A stretch of 64,000 nt of DNA. Source: Segatella baroniae DSM 16972 = JCM 13447. GTDB taxonomy: Bacteria > Bacteroidota > Bacteroidia > Bacteroidales > Bacteroidaceae. The notes beneath the pieces were generated by a model. It was not told the origin of the DNA. It saw only the letters and a list, made by a program, of their open reading frames with translations, and did not search any database. The stretch spans positions 62,001 to 126,000 of the forward strand of contig NZ_AUFQ01000009.1 of the NCBI RefSeq assembly GCF_000426585.1, read 5' to 3'. The position numbers and the translations under genes are program-made. Of the stretch, positions 16,229 through 24,585 are shown piece after piece. How positions within the stretch are numbered: the stretch's first letter is position 1; the number at the start of each line of letters is the position of its first letter.

Positions 16229-18046
16229 CTACCGGACGGCTATCTTGTCGAATCCGAGCTTCTCGCCGGTCACGACCATGCGGGTGGCGCGCAGCGTGAC
16301 GAAGCGGGCGTCGGCCGGCGTGAAGTAAACCGACTGCATGACGGGGTTGTTGCGGATGTTGGAGAACTCGCCGGAAGCCACCACCTGCATCGCGTCCAGG
16401 GACTGCCCGATCAGGATTTCGTAGTTCGACACGAGGCCCCGGGCGTCCTTGTCACGGCCGGGAACATAGAAGAACGACTTCACCTGCTGCGTCTTGCCCA
16501 AGTCCAGGGTGACGCTGTTGTCGGTGCGGGCCACCTCCCGGCAGTCCAACCCCTTCAATTCCTCCTCCTTCTCCACGAAGGAATCCTTGGCGCCGGGGGC
16601 GTAGTAGGCACCCAGTTCGTTGATGCAGAGCGGGCCGCGGGCGTCGGTGACGCGGATGCGGATGGCCTTTGTCAGGACGGTCTTGAAGCGGAGCAGCCGC
16701 TTGTAGCCGACGGTGGTGGTCTCCTCGCCCGCGTCCACGGGCAGCCAGCCGGCTTTCGTCAGGTATTCCACCTGGAACTTGCGCACGCGCTGGCCCAGCG
16801 GGATGTACTCCTGGAGCCGCAGGCGGTTCACCTTTTCGGCCTTTCCGAACCGTATCGTGATGTCGGCCGTCGTGCATCCGTCCTCCGTCGCCCAGTAGGT
16901 GTCGTAGTTTCCGTCCACCATATTGCCCACGGCAAAGCCGTCGCGCGTGTTCGTGGCCGACAGCATGTTGGCTTTCCGGATGAGGTTGGTGCGCAACTCG
17001 GCGGCTATCTGCTTGTGAAATTCGACGAGACGGGTGGAGTCTGTGGGATGGACGAGGCCGCGGCGGTCGACCGGAAGATTGACGAGGAGCGTGCTGTTGT
17101 GCCCCACACTGCGATAGTAGAGGTCCACCAGATGGTCCACACTCTTCACCTTGTCGTCCTCGGAAGCGCGGTAGAACCAACCCGGACGGATGGAGACGTC
17201 GCACTCCGCGGCCACCCATTTGTCGCCGTCGGCATGCCCGTGCTGCAATTCCCAGTGCTTGGTGTAGCCGGCATGGACGTCGTTGCTGCGTATGAACGAC
17301 CAGTTGGTGGCGAAGGCATAGCCCCGCTCGTTGCCCACCCAGCGGCAACCTGGCCCTCCGTTGCCGAAGATGACGGCCTCGGGTTGCAGCTTGTCGACCA
17401 TCTTCCACGCCCTCGGGAAGTCGTAATAGGTGCGCTTGTCTATCGTCCTCGTCTCCCTGGCGCCGCCATACCAGCCGTCGCCGCCGTTGGCTCCGTCGAA
17501 CCACACCTCGAAGAGGGGCCCATACTGGGTGAGCAGTTCGGTGAGCTGCGCGTAGAAATACTCACGATAGAGGTCGGTGCCGTAGAACGCCTGATGGCGA
17601 TCCCAGGGCGAAAGATAGAGTCCGAGCTTCAATCCGTGCTTCCTGCAGGCCGCCGCCAACTCGCCCACCACGTCGCCCTTGCCGTCTTTGTAAGGTGAAT
17701 TGCGCAGGCTGTAGTCGGTGTATTTCGTGGGCCACAGGCAGAAACCGTCGTGGTGTTTGGCCGTCAGGATGATTCCCTTCATCCCCGCGGCCTTGACCGT
17801 GCGGGCCCACTGCTCGCAGTCGAGCGACGTGGGATTGAACAGTTGCGGGTCGGCGTCGCCGTAACCCCACTCCCGGTCGTTGAACGTGTTGGGCCCGAAA
17901 TGCACGAAGGCGTAGGTTTCCAACTGCTGCCAGGCCACCTGGCGCGCCTCGGGCACGGGCAGGATGGGGGCCGGAGCGGCTTTCTGGGCATTCGCGACAA
18001 CGGCCGCCGCCATGCACAAGCCAAAGAGAACTTCTTTCTTAGTCAT
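16229..18046 (-). CDS. Alpha-L-fucosidase, GH29
   Basis: 605-residue exported glycosidase removing alpha-L-fucose by a retaining mechanism. The signal peptide ends near VVANAQ (21). GH29 barrel motifs: FVHFGPNTFNDREWGYGD (47-64), GIILTAKHHDGFCLWPTKYT (91-110), YLSPWDRH, and FEVWFDGANG with nucleophile Asp184. HNSTLLVNLPVDRRG closes the catalytic part. A C-terminal discoidin (F5/8 type C)-like module follows (about 370-600; NMVDGNYDTYWA). The start at 18046 is chosen for its signal peptide. It lies 50 bp behind a DUF1573 gene and is probably cotranscribed with it. Fucose occurs on host glycans, so it may support the N-glycan locus at 52-62 kb; that link is inferred. Confidence 0.9.
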   Translation of the reverse strand: MTKKEVLFGLCMAAAVVANAQKAAPAPILPVPEARQVAWQQLETYAFVHFGPNTFNDREWGYGDADPQLFNPTSLDCEQWARTVKAAGMKGIILTAKHHDGFCLWPTKYTDYSLRNSPYKDGKGDVVGELAAACRKHGLKLGLYLSPWDRHQAFYGTDLYREYFYAQLTELLTQYGPLFEVWFDGANGGDGWYGGARETRTIDKRTYYDFPRAWKMVDKLQPEAVIFGNGGPGCRWVGNERGYAFATNWSFIRSNDVHAGYTKHWELQHGHADGDKWVAAECDVSIRPGWFYRASEDDKVKSVDHLVDLYYRSVGHNSTLLVNLPVDRRGLVHPTDSTRLVEFHKQIAAELRTNLIRKANMLSATNTRDGFAVGNMVDGNYDTYWATEDGCTTADITIRFGKAEKVNRLRLQEYIPLGQRVRKFQVEYLTKAGWLPVDAGEETTTVGYKRLLRFKTVLTKAIRIRVTDARGPLCINELGAYYAPGAKDSFVEKEEELKGLDCREVARTDNSVTLDLGKTQQVKSFFYVPGRDKDARGLVSNYEILIGQSLDAMQVVASGEFSNIRNNPVMQSVYFTPADARFVTLRATRMVVTGEKLGFDKIAVR

Positions 18047-18096
18047 ATAGGTTTGTATATAAAATAGGTGATTTCGGTTTCGGAACACGCCCCCGG

Positions 18097-18837
18097 TCAT
18101 TCGGCGCTGGGCAACCATGTCACCCGCAGGGGCCTCACGGGCTTGCCGTTCACCACGGGTCGGATGGTGACATGGCGTCGGTGGCGGTAGGTTCGACAGG
18201 CGGTGTAGCTCACGCGGACCGTCGTCCGCTCGCGGGACTTGAGCGTCAGCCGCCGGGGGAGCTTCAACACGGTGTTGTCGGGCTGTCTGGTCAAGTCTAT
18301 CTTCATCGGTCTGTCGGTGTCGTTGGCCAACCGCAGATGGAACGCGTGGGGCCGACCTACCGGCAAGTTGGGGAAAGGCAGCACGGCAAAGTTCATGTAG
18401 AGCCCCTCGCCGTAGGCATACGGGTGGTCTTCGGCGACGGGATGGAGATATCCCCGCACGTCACCTTTCACCCAAACGCGGGTATATTCGCGCCCGTCGT
18501 TCAACATGACGACCACTTCTTTGCTGAATTTGCCGGGGCGGTTGTAGGGATTGTAGGTCACCGTCACCCTACCCTGACCGCCCGGCATGACCGCCTGTCT
18601 GGTGAAATCGGCCGACGTGCAGCCGCACCAGGCCTGTACATCGGTGATGGCCACGGGCTTCCGCCCCTTGTTGGTGAAAGTGAACGTGTGGCTCACCCTG
18701 CCCGCCTTCTCCTCGATTGTGCCGAAGTCGTGGACACGACTGTCGTAGACGAAACGGCTGTTATAGGCCGGTTGCTGCGCCTTCAGGGCCGTTGCGACCG
18801 TCAAGACACAGGCGAGCAGTGACAAGAGCTTCTTCAT
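18097..18837 (-). CDS. DUF1573 exported protein, paralogue 1
   Basis: 246-residue secreted protein with a signal peptide ending near ALKAQ. DUF1573 signature at 31-110: SRVHDFGTIEEKAGRVSHTF, then AWCGCTSADF (Cys pair) and GGQGRVTVTYNP, an ASPM/SPD-2/Hydin-like Ig fold. The second half (LHPVAEDHPYAYGEGLYMNF and LANDTDRPMKIDL) is very close to the gene at 51930-52688, so the two are paralogues. In-frame ATGs at 18843 and 18837 are both possible; no strong ribosome site separates them. It precedes the GH29 gene by 50 bp. Function unknown. Confidence 0.8.
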   Translation of the reverse strand: MKKLLSLLACVLTVATALKAQQPAYNSRFVYDSRVHDFGTIEEKAGRVSHTFTFTNKGRKPVAITDVQAWCGCTSADFTRQAVMPGGQGRVTVTYNPYNRPGKFSKEVVVMLNDGREYTRVWVKGDVRGYLHPVAEDHPYAYGEGLYMNFAVLPFPNLPVGRPHAFHLRLANDTDRPMKIDLTRQPDNTVLKLPRRLTLKSRERTTVRVSYTACRTYRHRRHVTIRPVVNGKPVRPLRVTWLPSAE

Positions 18838-18907
18838 GAGCATGTTTTAGGTGGTGGCAAAATTAGTAAAAAAGGGGGATTGGACAAGACTTTGCGCCGT
18901 TTTTTAT

Positions 18908-19023
18908 CCGCACAAGCGGCGCTTTTCTTTTCCAACCGCCGAACGGCCGCTTTTCAAAAGGGCTGCTTTCATGAGCTGAAAGCAGCCTTTTTGCATGGTC
19001 AAAGCACTGCTTTTGCAAAGCCA
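18908..19023. repeat. 22-bp-period repeat array, locus B
   Basis: About five units of the CAAAAGGGCTGCTTTCATGAGC type, in mixed orientations, filling the gap between the exonuclease and DUF1573 genes. Two opposed units (18961-18970 and 18978-18987) form a perfect 10-bp stem followed by TTTTT. It could serve as a terminator. Confidence 0.75.
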
Positions 19024-19102
19024 AAGTGGCGTGGTGGGATTCCCATCGGCAAGGCATGCCCTGCCGGCGTGGCCTGCCGAAGTCCGCCTGCTGCCCCATC
19101 GC

Positions 19103-19594
19103 CTACAACAGCTGCATGGCGATGCGCGCGCAGGCCTCGGCGTCGGCCAAGGCATGGTGATGATGCGTCATGTCGTAGCCGCAGGCCCGCGCCACGGTGT
19201 CGAGTTGGTGGTTGGCAAGGTGGGGAAGCTTGTGGCGCGCGGCCCGGAGCGTGTCGAAGAAAAGGTAGTCGGGATAGTCCATCCGGTAGCAGTGGAACAC
19301 CGCTTTCAGGCAGCTTTCGTCGAAAGCCTTGTTGTGTGCCACCAGTGGAAGCCCCTCGATGAGCGGCGCTATCCGGCCCCACACGTCGGGAAAGACGGGC
19401 GCGCGGTCGGTGTCTGCGCCCGTCAGTCCGTGTACGCGGGTGCACCAGTACGTGTAATAGTTGGGCTCCGGCTGGATGAGCGAGTAGAAAGTGTCCGCTA
19501 TCTCGCCGTCTCTTACGACGACGACGCCCACGCTGCATACGCTGGTACGCTCGCTGTTGGCGGTTTCAAAGTCGATGGCTGCAAAGTTGTCCAT
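19103..19594 (-). CDS. DEDDh 3'-5' exonuclease (DnaQ-like)
   Basis: 163 residues, a bare exonuclease domain. The DEDDh residues are all visible: D8 and E10 in AIDFETAN, Asp in the middle motif (VAHNKAFDESCL), and the late HHHHALADAEACARI giving His and Asp. RVHGLTGAD marks the second loop. This resembles the stand-alone exonuclease proteins of Bacteroidetes rather than polymerase III epsilon. The substrate may be DNA or RNA ends; role in repair or RNA trimming is not decided. It reads towards the repeat array and DUF1573 gene. Start is the only good ATG. Confidence 0.88.
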   Translation of the reverse strand: MDNFAAIDFETANSERTSVCSVGVVVVRDGEIADTFYSLIQPEPNYYTYWCTRVHGLTGADTDRAPVFPDVWGRIAPLIEGLPLVAHNKAFDESCLKAVFHCYRMDYPDYLFFDTLRAARHKLPHLANHQLDTVARACGYDMTHHHHALADAEACARIAMQLL

Positions 19595-19690
19595 GGTGCA
19601 AAGTTACGATTTCCGCGTGTATTCCCCGACCGTAGGATGGTTAAATCATTCGAATTAGGGATTTCCCCATCGTTCCGTAGGCGATTGCCC

Positions 19691-19721
19691 TTTGCCCCAA
19701 TCCTTGCTTTTCATAACTTTG
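19691..19721 (+). promoter_or_regulatory. Canonical Bacteroidetes promoter
   Basis: TTTG (19691-19694), 19 bases, then TAACTTTG (19714-19721), an exact match to the consensus form, 30 bp before the ATG of the beta-barrel gene. Confidence 0.8.
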
Positions 19722-19750
19722 CCCATGGTTAAATTCAAAAACAGAGCATT

Positions 19751-20449
19751 ATGAAGAATCGAGTAATCTTGGCAATCATCGCATGCACGCTGTCCGTTCT
19801 GCCGGCCGCGGCGCAGTTTTATCCCAACGGACGCCCCATCCCTCCGGGCAAGCGGACAGGCCACCACCGATACGGCCACCAGGCCTACCGCCACGACGGC
19901 AACACCTACGGCGGCTTCAGGGTGGGCTTCGGCGTCTCCACCGTCAACTCCGACGCGCCCCTGTTCGACTCCAACAAGTCATCGACGGGGCTCGCCGTCG
20001 GGCTCGCCGTCGGCACGCAGGTCTCCAACCGTGCGCCGCTCTTCCTGGAGTCGGGGCTATACTACACGGAGAAAGGCGGCAAGAGCGTGTACAACAACGA
20101 GAAGTTCACCTATTCGCTCAACTATCTTGAACTGCCGCTGGTGCTGAAATACAAGTACCGCGCCGACCGCGACATCACGATTGAGCCGTTTGCGGGCGGC
20201 TATGTGGCCTGCGGCGTGGGCGGCAAGATCAAGGACTACAACCATCGGGCGGCCTACAACAGTTTCGACAGCGACTACGACGACACCTTCAACCGCTTCG
20301 ACGGAGGCTTGAAACTGGGCGTGGGCGCCTCGTTCCAGCTGTTGTATTTGGAAGCCAGCTACGACATTGGACTGGCAAACGTGGGCAAGGACAACTTCGA
20401 CGAGACCCGCAACGGCTGCTTCAACCTGACCATGGGTATCAACTTCTGA
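19751..20449 (+). CDS. Small outer-membrane beta-barrel protein (PorT/OmpA-like fold)
   Basis: 232 residues with a signal peptide (MKNRVILAIIACTLSVLPAAAQ). A basic, His/Gly-rich linker covers about 23-52. Eight or so amphipathic strands follow: FRVGFGVSTVN, GLAVGLAVGTQVSN, PLFLESGLYYTEKG, NYLELPLVLKYKY, ITIEPFAGGYVACG, GGLKLGVGASF, YLEASYDIGL and the terminal FNLTMGINF. LELPLVLKYKY is typical of the PorT-like beta-barrel family (PF13568). Its exact role is unknown. A well-formed promoter precedes it and no operon partner is evident. Confidence 0.82.
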   Translation: MKNRVILAIIACTLSVLPAAAQFYPNGRPIPPGKRTGHHRYGHQAYRHDGNTYGGFRVGFGVSTVNSDAPLFDSNKSSTGLAVGLAVGTQVSNRAPLFLESGLYYTEKGGKSVYNNEKFTYSLNYLELPLVLKYKYRADRDITIEPFAGGYVACGVGGKIKDYNHRAAYNSFDSDYDDTFNRFDGGLKLGVGASFQLLYLEASYDIGLANVGKDNFDETRNGCFNLTMGINF

Positions 20450-20548
20450 CCGAACCCACGTCAAAAGAACCGTCAGGTGAAAAGAATCGCGTTCCTTTTA
20501 TTTTTATGCCACAGGCAAGCAGGCTCGCCCTACAGGCCGGACAATCTA

Positions 20549-20731
20549 ATGAAAGACTGGATTGACGGCATTGTCTTTGTTGGTCCAGTTTCCAATTTCT
20601 CTGGACAGACGTTGCATAACATCTATGACGACGCATTTCTAAAAATAGTGGAAAAGCGGTCGAAAGGCAAGTTCAAAAGAGCCGACGATGTCTTTGAATA
20701 TCTCCGGAAGATACATCCGATACTGCAATAG
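20549..20731 (+). CDS. Small hypothetical protein
   Basis: 60 residues if it starts at ATG 20549 (MKDWIDGIVFVGPVSNF...), or 84 from a GTG at 20477. No family recognised. Composition is that of a soluble alpha/beta protein. The ending FEYLRKIHPILQ looks natural rather than random, and the codon use (AT-richer) differs from the preceding gene. It lies before a good terminator. It may be a real small gene or the tail of a lost larger gene. Confidence 0.4.
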   Translation: MKDWIDGIVFVGPVSNFSGQTLHNIYDDAFLKIVEKRSKGKFKRADDVFEYLRKIHPILQ

Positions 20732-20744
20732 TTTGAATAAAACA

Positions 20745-20782
20745 GTCGCCCCTGCCCGCTTGGAATAGCAGACAGGGGCGAC
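20745..20782. terminator. Terminator between convergent genes
   Basis: GTCGCCCCTG (20745-20754) and CAGGGGCGAC (20773-20782) form a perfect 10-bp stem just before the convergent stop of the TlpA-like gene. Confidence 0.8.
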
Positions 20783-20800
20783 CGGAATGATGTTTCATTA

Positions 20801-22159
20801 TCAAGAGGCAGCGGAGCGACCCAGCGTTTTTAGAATCATGGCCTTTAGTTCGGGATACTTAGGCGCAGGGGCAGCGAACGATACCATACGGCCTTCGCTG
20901 TCGACAATCATAAACCGCGGTACGCCCGTGACATGATAATCAATCGCAAAACCTTTCGTCCAACTATCAATAAAGATGAGATTGCCCGTAAGTTCATGCT
21001 TTTGGATGAGTTGTTTCCAGCGGTCGTTCTCTACCCACGTGCCTACACAGACGCTGAGAAAGGTGACTTCGGGAGTGTCGAGTTCCTTTTCGAGTTGCTT
21101 GAAATAGGGAATCATCCGGATGCACGGCGCACACCAAGTGGCCCATACGTCAACTACAACCACCTTGCCACGCAGCTGGCTCAACTTGAGCGGAGTGCCA
21201 TCGGGGCGCTTTCCTTCAAAATCGATCGCCATACTGCCCGGTTTCGACCATGCCAACTGCGCTTCGATGGGGCGGAACGCCTGCACGAGAGCATCGGACA
21301 ACGGGCTTTTCTCCACCGAACGGCGCAGCGCTTCGTACTTCTCATAGTATTGCAGCCGACTTGCGACCTGATAAAGATAAGTCTCGCGGAGGGGCTGAGA
21401 GGCCAGCAAAGACTGGCGGGCAGCATAATCGGTGGGCGCAATGTTCTGCTGTTCTGCCAGATAATCGACATACGCCACGAGCATATCGGCGGCGTAAGGC
21501 AGACGCAACAGGTCGGCACGGCTAAACAATCGCTTGTAGGCGTCGAGGTCGGCAGCGGTGATAAAGCCCTTTTCTATGTCAGCAATATGATTTTTGCGAT
21601 AGGATAAAGCATAGAACGCCAAATCGGTATCTATCTTCTGCCGCAGCAAAGTGACGGCCGCAGAGTTGCCTTTGAGCTGCTGCTTCATGGCGACGGCAGC
21701 CTGTTTCAACGCCCTAAATTCACGAACGAACACAGCAGGGGCCACCGTTTGGCCACCGGGAATGTAGTTGAACAGATACGCATGCAGCTGAACGGCCGTG
21801 CTCTTATTAGCCCAAGCGGCGAAGCGTTGGCCTTCGGGACTTAATCCACTGAGTACGTTCAGCCGCTCATGCGAGTACTTCACGACTACCTGTTCGCCGT
21901 CTTTCAGATAGATAGGATGCGTCACGTTATCCTTTCCGGAAAGCATATAAAGCCCGTTGTGCGGCAAAGCGGCCTTCAAGACAAACCTACCTGCGGCGTC
22001 GGCCTGCACGGTTGCGCACAGGCTGTCGGCAAACGGCGTGGCGGCATAAAGGCTTATCCGCTCTCCATTCTCGGGATTGATGGTGCCACGAATCACGACT
22101 TCGGCCGTAGCCGATAGGCAAAGACACGCGCCAAGGATAGCTAAGAATATTCTTTTCAT
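20801..22159 (-). CDS. TlpA-like thioredoxin-fold protein with DUF4369-type N-terminus
   Basis: 452 residues, exported (signal peptide to about 19). The N-terminal beta-domain at 20-95 (VVIRGTINPENGERISLY, MLSGKDNV) resembles DUF4369. A helical middle (110-300) is followed by a C-terminal AhpC/TSA-Redoxin domain with W342-C-A-P-C346. It also has GVPRFMIVDSEGRMV, where the cis-Pro is expected. It would reduce or exchange disulfides in the periplasm or at the cell surface. It starts 12 bp after the PKD-like gene and is the last gene of the 29157-20801 import operon. Its partner thiol protein is not known. Confidence 0.88.
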   Translation of the reverse strand: MKRIFLAILGACLCLSATAEVVIRGTINPENGERISLYAATPFADSLCATVQADAAGRFVLKAALPHNGLYMLSGKDNVTHPIYLKDGEQVVVKYSHERLNVLSGLSPEGQRFAAWANKSTAVQLHAYLFNYIPGGQTVAPAVFVREFRALKQAAVAMKQQLKGNSAAVTLLRQKIDTDLAFYALSYRKNHIADIEKGFITAADLDAYKRLFSRADLLRLPYAADMLVAYVDYLAEQQNIAPTDYAARQSLLASQPLRETYLYQVASRLQYYEKYEALRRSVEKSPLSDALVQAFRPIEAQLAWSKPGSMAIDFEGKRPDGTPLKLSQLRGKVVVVDVWATWCAPCIRMIPYFKQLEKELDTPEVTFLSVCVGTWVENDRWKQLIQKHELTGNLIFIDSWTKGFAIDYHVTGVPRFMIVDSEGRMVSFAAPAPKYPELKAMILKTLGRSAAS

Positions 22160-22171
22160 CGTTCTTGGCTT

Positions 22172-23671
22172 TTAGAATAAGGTAGAAGTATAAGTGCCGC
22201 TCGATGTCTGACTCATAAAGCTGGCGCGTTTCACCTCACCCTTTCCTTCCATCACCTTGACGGCAGGGCTCACCGCACCCGCGCTGACGGGGTAAAGATA
22301 GAGCTTATAGCTGCCGTTTCGAGTGGTGCCTACGGCCAGATAATCGAACCACGAACTGTCTTGTCCGTAGGGCGAATACTTCAGATACTCCATGTAAGTT
22401 ACTCTCTCGTCTGCCGGCCAGCTGACATTTTGTTCGGCCTCGGCCATATTCTCGAGGTTGCAGGTGCAGAGTTTGTTGTCTTTTACATAATAGAGAATCT
22501 TATTGTTTTGGTTCAGCGTGCGGTATTTTGCTTTGAGAACGTTGAGCGAAGCGTCGATTTCCTCCATCTTGCTGATGGGGTTCAAATCCATGGTACTGGG
22601 TTGTCCGTTCAGCGTCAGCAGGTAATACTTTTCCTCGTCTGTCTTCTTCATGAGCGCCATCGCTACGCCACCGGGCGTATAGGCGGATGTGGTGAGGCCG
22701 CCCATGAATAATAAATCCATTCCCATATTCTTAGAAGAAGGCACACCATCGGCGAAGTAATCCAGACGCGGAGACTGACGGCTGACGCTGCAGAACGAAC
22801 GGCTCTTCTCGTTGAAGAGCAGGGGCAGCGAATTGCCTGCGTGCCGAACAGGCGATAGTTTATAGTCACCCAGCGACTTCAGAATAAACTGCTTGTAAAT
22901 GTCGTAACGTGAAAAGAACAGCGTGTAGACCGTGTTGTCTACATAGACATGTACGTCGGAGGGACCCGCAAACATAGCGTGTATCTCGCGTTTAGCGGGC
23001 TTGTCTATGAACAGTCCGTCGTAATCAAGGATGGTTTTGCCCGTAAAATAATCTACGGCCATCAGGTCCTTGCTACTCGCTACAAACACGGCATTGCCTC
23101 GTTTGTCCCTCTTGTTCACTTCGTCAAAGCGCCAATAGGAGAAGTTGAAGTACAGATCTACGGCCGTTCCCTGCAAGTGGCGGCCATTGGCAGCCTGTAT
23201 CACGTCGAGTTTTGTTTTCTTTTCGGCAAAGAAATCGACGTCGGCGCTGTCGCCTTCGCTCTTCAACACCCACCAGCCCGTTGCCATATCGGTGGTTACA
23301 TAGAGGTTGTATTCCTCGTAAGCGAATACTCCTGTCTCTTGATCTTTTGCGCAAAAGCGCATCTTGTAGCTACCTACGTTCATGTTGACAGCATAATCCA
23401 GATTGCGATTACGTGAGATCGTGTCGGGCTTATCGCCCCAAGATGCCGATGCGGGAACCACTGTCCAGAAGCAATCATATTGTCGGTTATCGGGATAAAT
23501 CTTCGGGTTGATTTGTAATCTGTCACCCGTAGGACTCACCGTATAGGCTTCGTCCACCCCTTCTACACGGATGTCGACGGGCTGCAGATAATCATAATTG
23601 CTTTTATCCGAGAAGCAACTGCTCAGTAAAAGTGCAGCAAGTCCGCCGAGAAAAATATTTATACGTTTCAT
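22172..23671 (-). CDS. PKD-like family surface lipoprotein
   Basis: 499 residues with a lipoprotein signal (MKRINIFLGGLAALLLSSC, lipobox Cys19). N-terminal PKD/Ig-like segments at about 35-140 contain FWTVVPASASWGD and GSYKMRFCAKDQETGVFAYE. ATGWWVLKSEGDSADVDFF then opens a beta-propeller-like region to the end. This layout matches the Bacteroidetes PKD-like family (PF16407-type) that accompanies SusCD pairs. Probably a surface ligand-binding partner of the upstream SusCD. Start at 23671 rather than 23713 because the signal peptide begins there. Ligand unknown. Confidence 0.8.
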   Translation of the reverse strand: MKRINIFLGGLAALLLSSCFSDKSNYDYLQPVDIRVEGVDEAYTVSPTGDRLQINPKIYPDNRQYDCFWTVVPASASWGDKPDTISRNRNLDYAVNMNVGSYKMRFCAKDQETGVFAYEEYNLYVTTDMATGWWVLKSEGDSADVDFFAEKKTKLDVIQAANGRHLQGTAVDLYFNFSYWRFDEVNKRDKRGNAVFVASSKDLMAVDYFTGKTILDYDGLFIDKPAKREIHAMFAGPSDVHVYVDNTVYTLFFSRYDIYKQFILKSLGDYKLSPVRHAGNSLPLLFNEKSRSFCSVSRQSPRLDYFADGVPSSKNMGMDLLFMGGLTTSAYTPGGVAMALMKKTDEEKYYLLTLNGQPSTMDLNPISKMEEIDASLNVLKAKYRTLNQNNKILYYVKDNKLCTCNLENMAEAEQNVSWPADERVTYMEYLKYSPYGQDSSWFDYLAVGTTRNGSYKLYLYPVSAGAVSPAVKVMEGKGEVKRASFMSQTSSGTYTSTLF

Positions 23672-23736
23672 AGATTTCTTGTTTATAGATTGGCGATGGG
23701 CAGTGCCCATCATTCAAGATGATTGTAGAAAAGAAA

Positions 23737-24573
23737 TTATATACCTGTGGGGAAGGTCACCAGCGGACTGTTCTTGTCTGTCGGATCTTCGCGCAATGGT
23801 GCCGCTCCCGAAGCCTGATTGGCCGCATCGTTATTAAATGCCTCCAACGCTTCGATGAATTTACCGCGCCAGTAAATGGCAACCGACTTCTCCCCGTTGA
23901 TCTTCTTGACCCACGCGTCGTCCACTTTGTCTCCTACGACCTGTACCATGAGCTTGTGCTTGGATATGCTATAATTGCCCAAGTAGTATTTTGTGGTGTA
24001 GTTCCAAGTGGACGGTTGCTCTATCTTATCCGAGATAATAACGGTGCGTTCCAGCAGACGACGCTCTCCGAAACCGAAGTCGGCATTCTCCTTCAGGCGC
24101 AGACGCAACCTCACTTTGTCGGCTTTCAACGAGGCGTCACGCAGCACTACAATGCCGATATTGTCTCTGATACGTCCGGCCTTGACCACCATCAGCGGCT
24201 GGATGTCGGCATCGGTGAAAGCTACATAATGCACGCCGGCAACCGCTTTGTTAGGTAGTTCGGTCACGGTAGAGTCTTGCACCTTGCCCAACTTGTCGTA
24301 GGTGTAGGTGATTTTATACTCGGTCACCTGTTCAAACATCACCTGCCGATCCTTATTGGCCGTTCCGCCAATGACTCTCACGGGAATAAACACGGTGTCA
24401 CGCACCCGTGTATCACTTCCCCACACGAACGAGTAAGAGTAGTCGGCCGGCGCATTCTTGTCCTCACTGACCAATTCCACCCGCGCCTTATCATTGAAAA
24501 TCAGGCGTTCATCTTCCTTACAGCTTGTCAGCGCAAGGGCGAACAACAATGCCATATAGATTGTTTTCTTCAT
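23737..24573 (-). CDS. DUF4843 lipoprotein
   Basis: 278 residues, lipoprotein signal ALALTSC. The Calx-beta-like arrangement of DUF4843 is visible: RDTVFIPVRVIGG, AVAGVHYVAFTDADIQP, GIVVLRDASLKADKVRLRLR and NADFGFGERRLLERTVIISD. It ends with PSTWNYTTKYYLGNYSISKH. Such proteins sit behind SusD genes in Bacteroidetes import operons and are thought to be surface-exposed accessories. It starts 12 bp after the SusD stop and precedes the PKD-like gene. MKK at 24573 is preferred to the longer MEIMKK. No enzymatic motif seen. Confidence 0.82.
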   Translation of the reverse strand: MKKTIYMALLFALALTSCKEDERLIFNDKARVELVSEDKNAPADYSYSFVWGSDTRVRDTVFIPVRVIGGTANKDRQVMFEQVTEYKITYTYDKLGKVQDSTVTELPNKAVAGVHYVAFTDADIQPLMVVKAGRIRDNIGIVVLRDASLKADKVRLRLRLKENADFGFGERRLLERTVIISDKIEQPSTWNYTTKYYLGNYSISKHKLMVQVVGDKVDDAWVKKINGEKSVAIYWRGKFIEALEAFNNDAANQASGAAPLREDPTDKNSPLVTFPTGI

Positions 24574-24585
24574 AATCTCCACTTT

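Noticed and set aside
18863..19099. Small frames (AALLKSGRSAVG-like) in the exonuclease/DUF1573 gap
   Set aside because: Similar peptides appear at every 22-bp array because the DNA repeat is translated; not genes.
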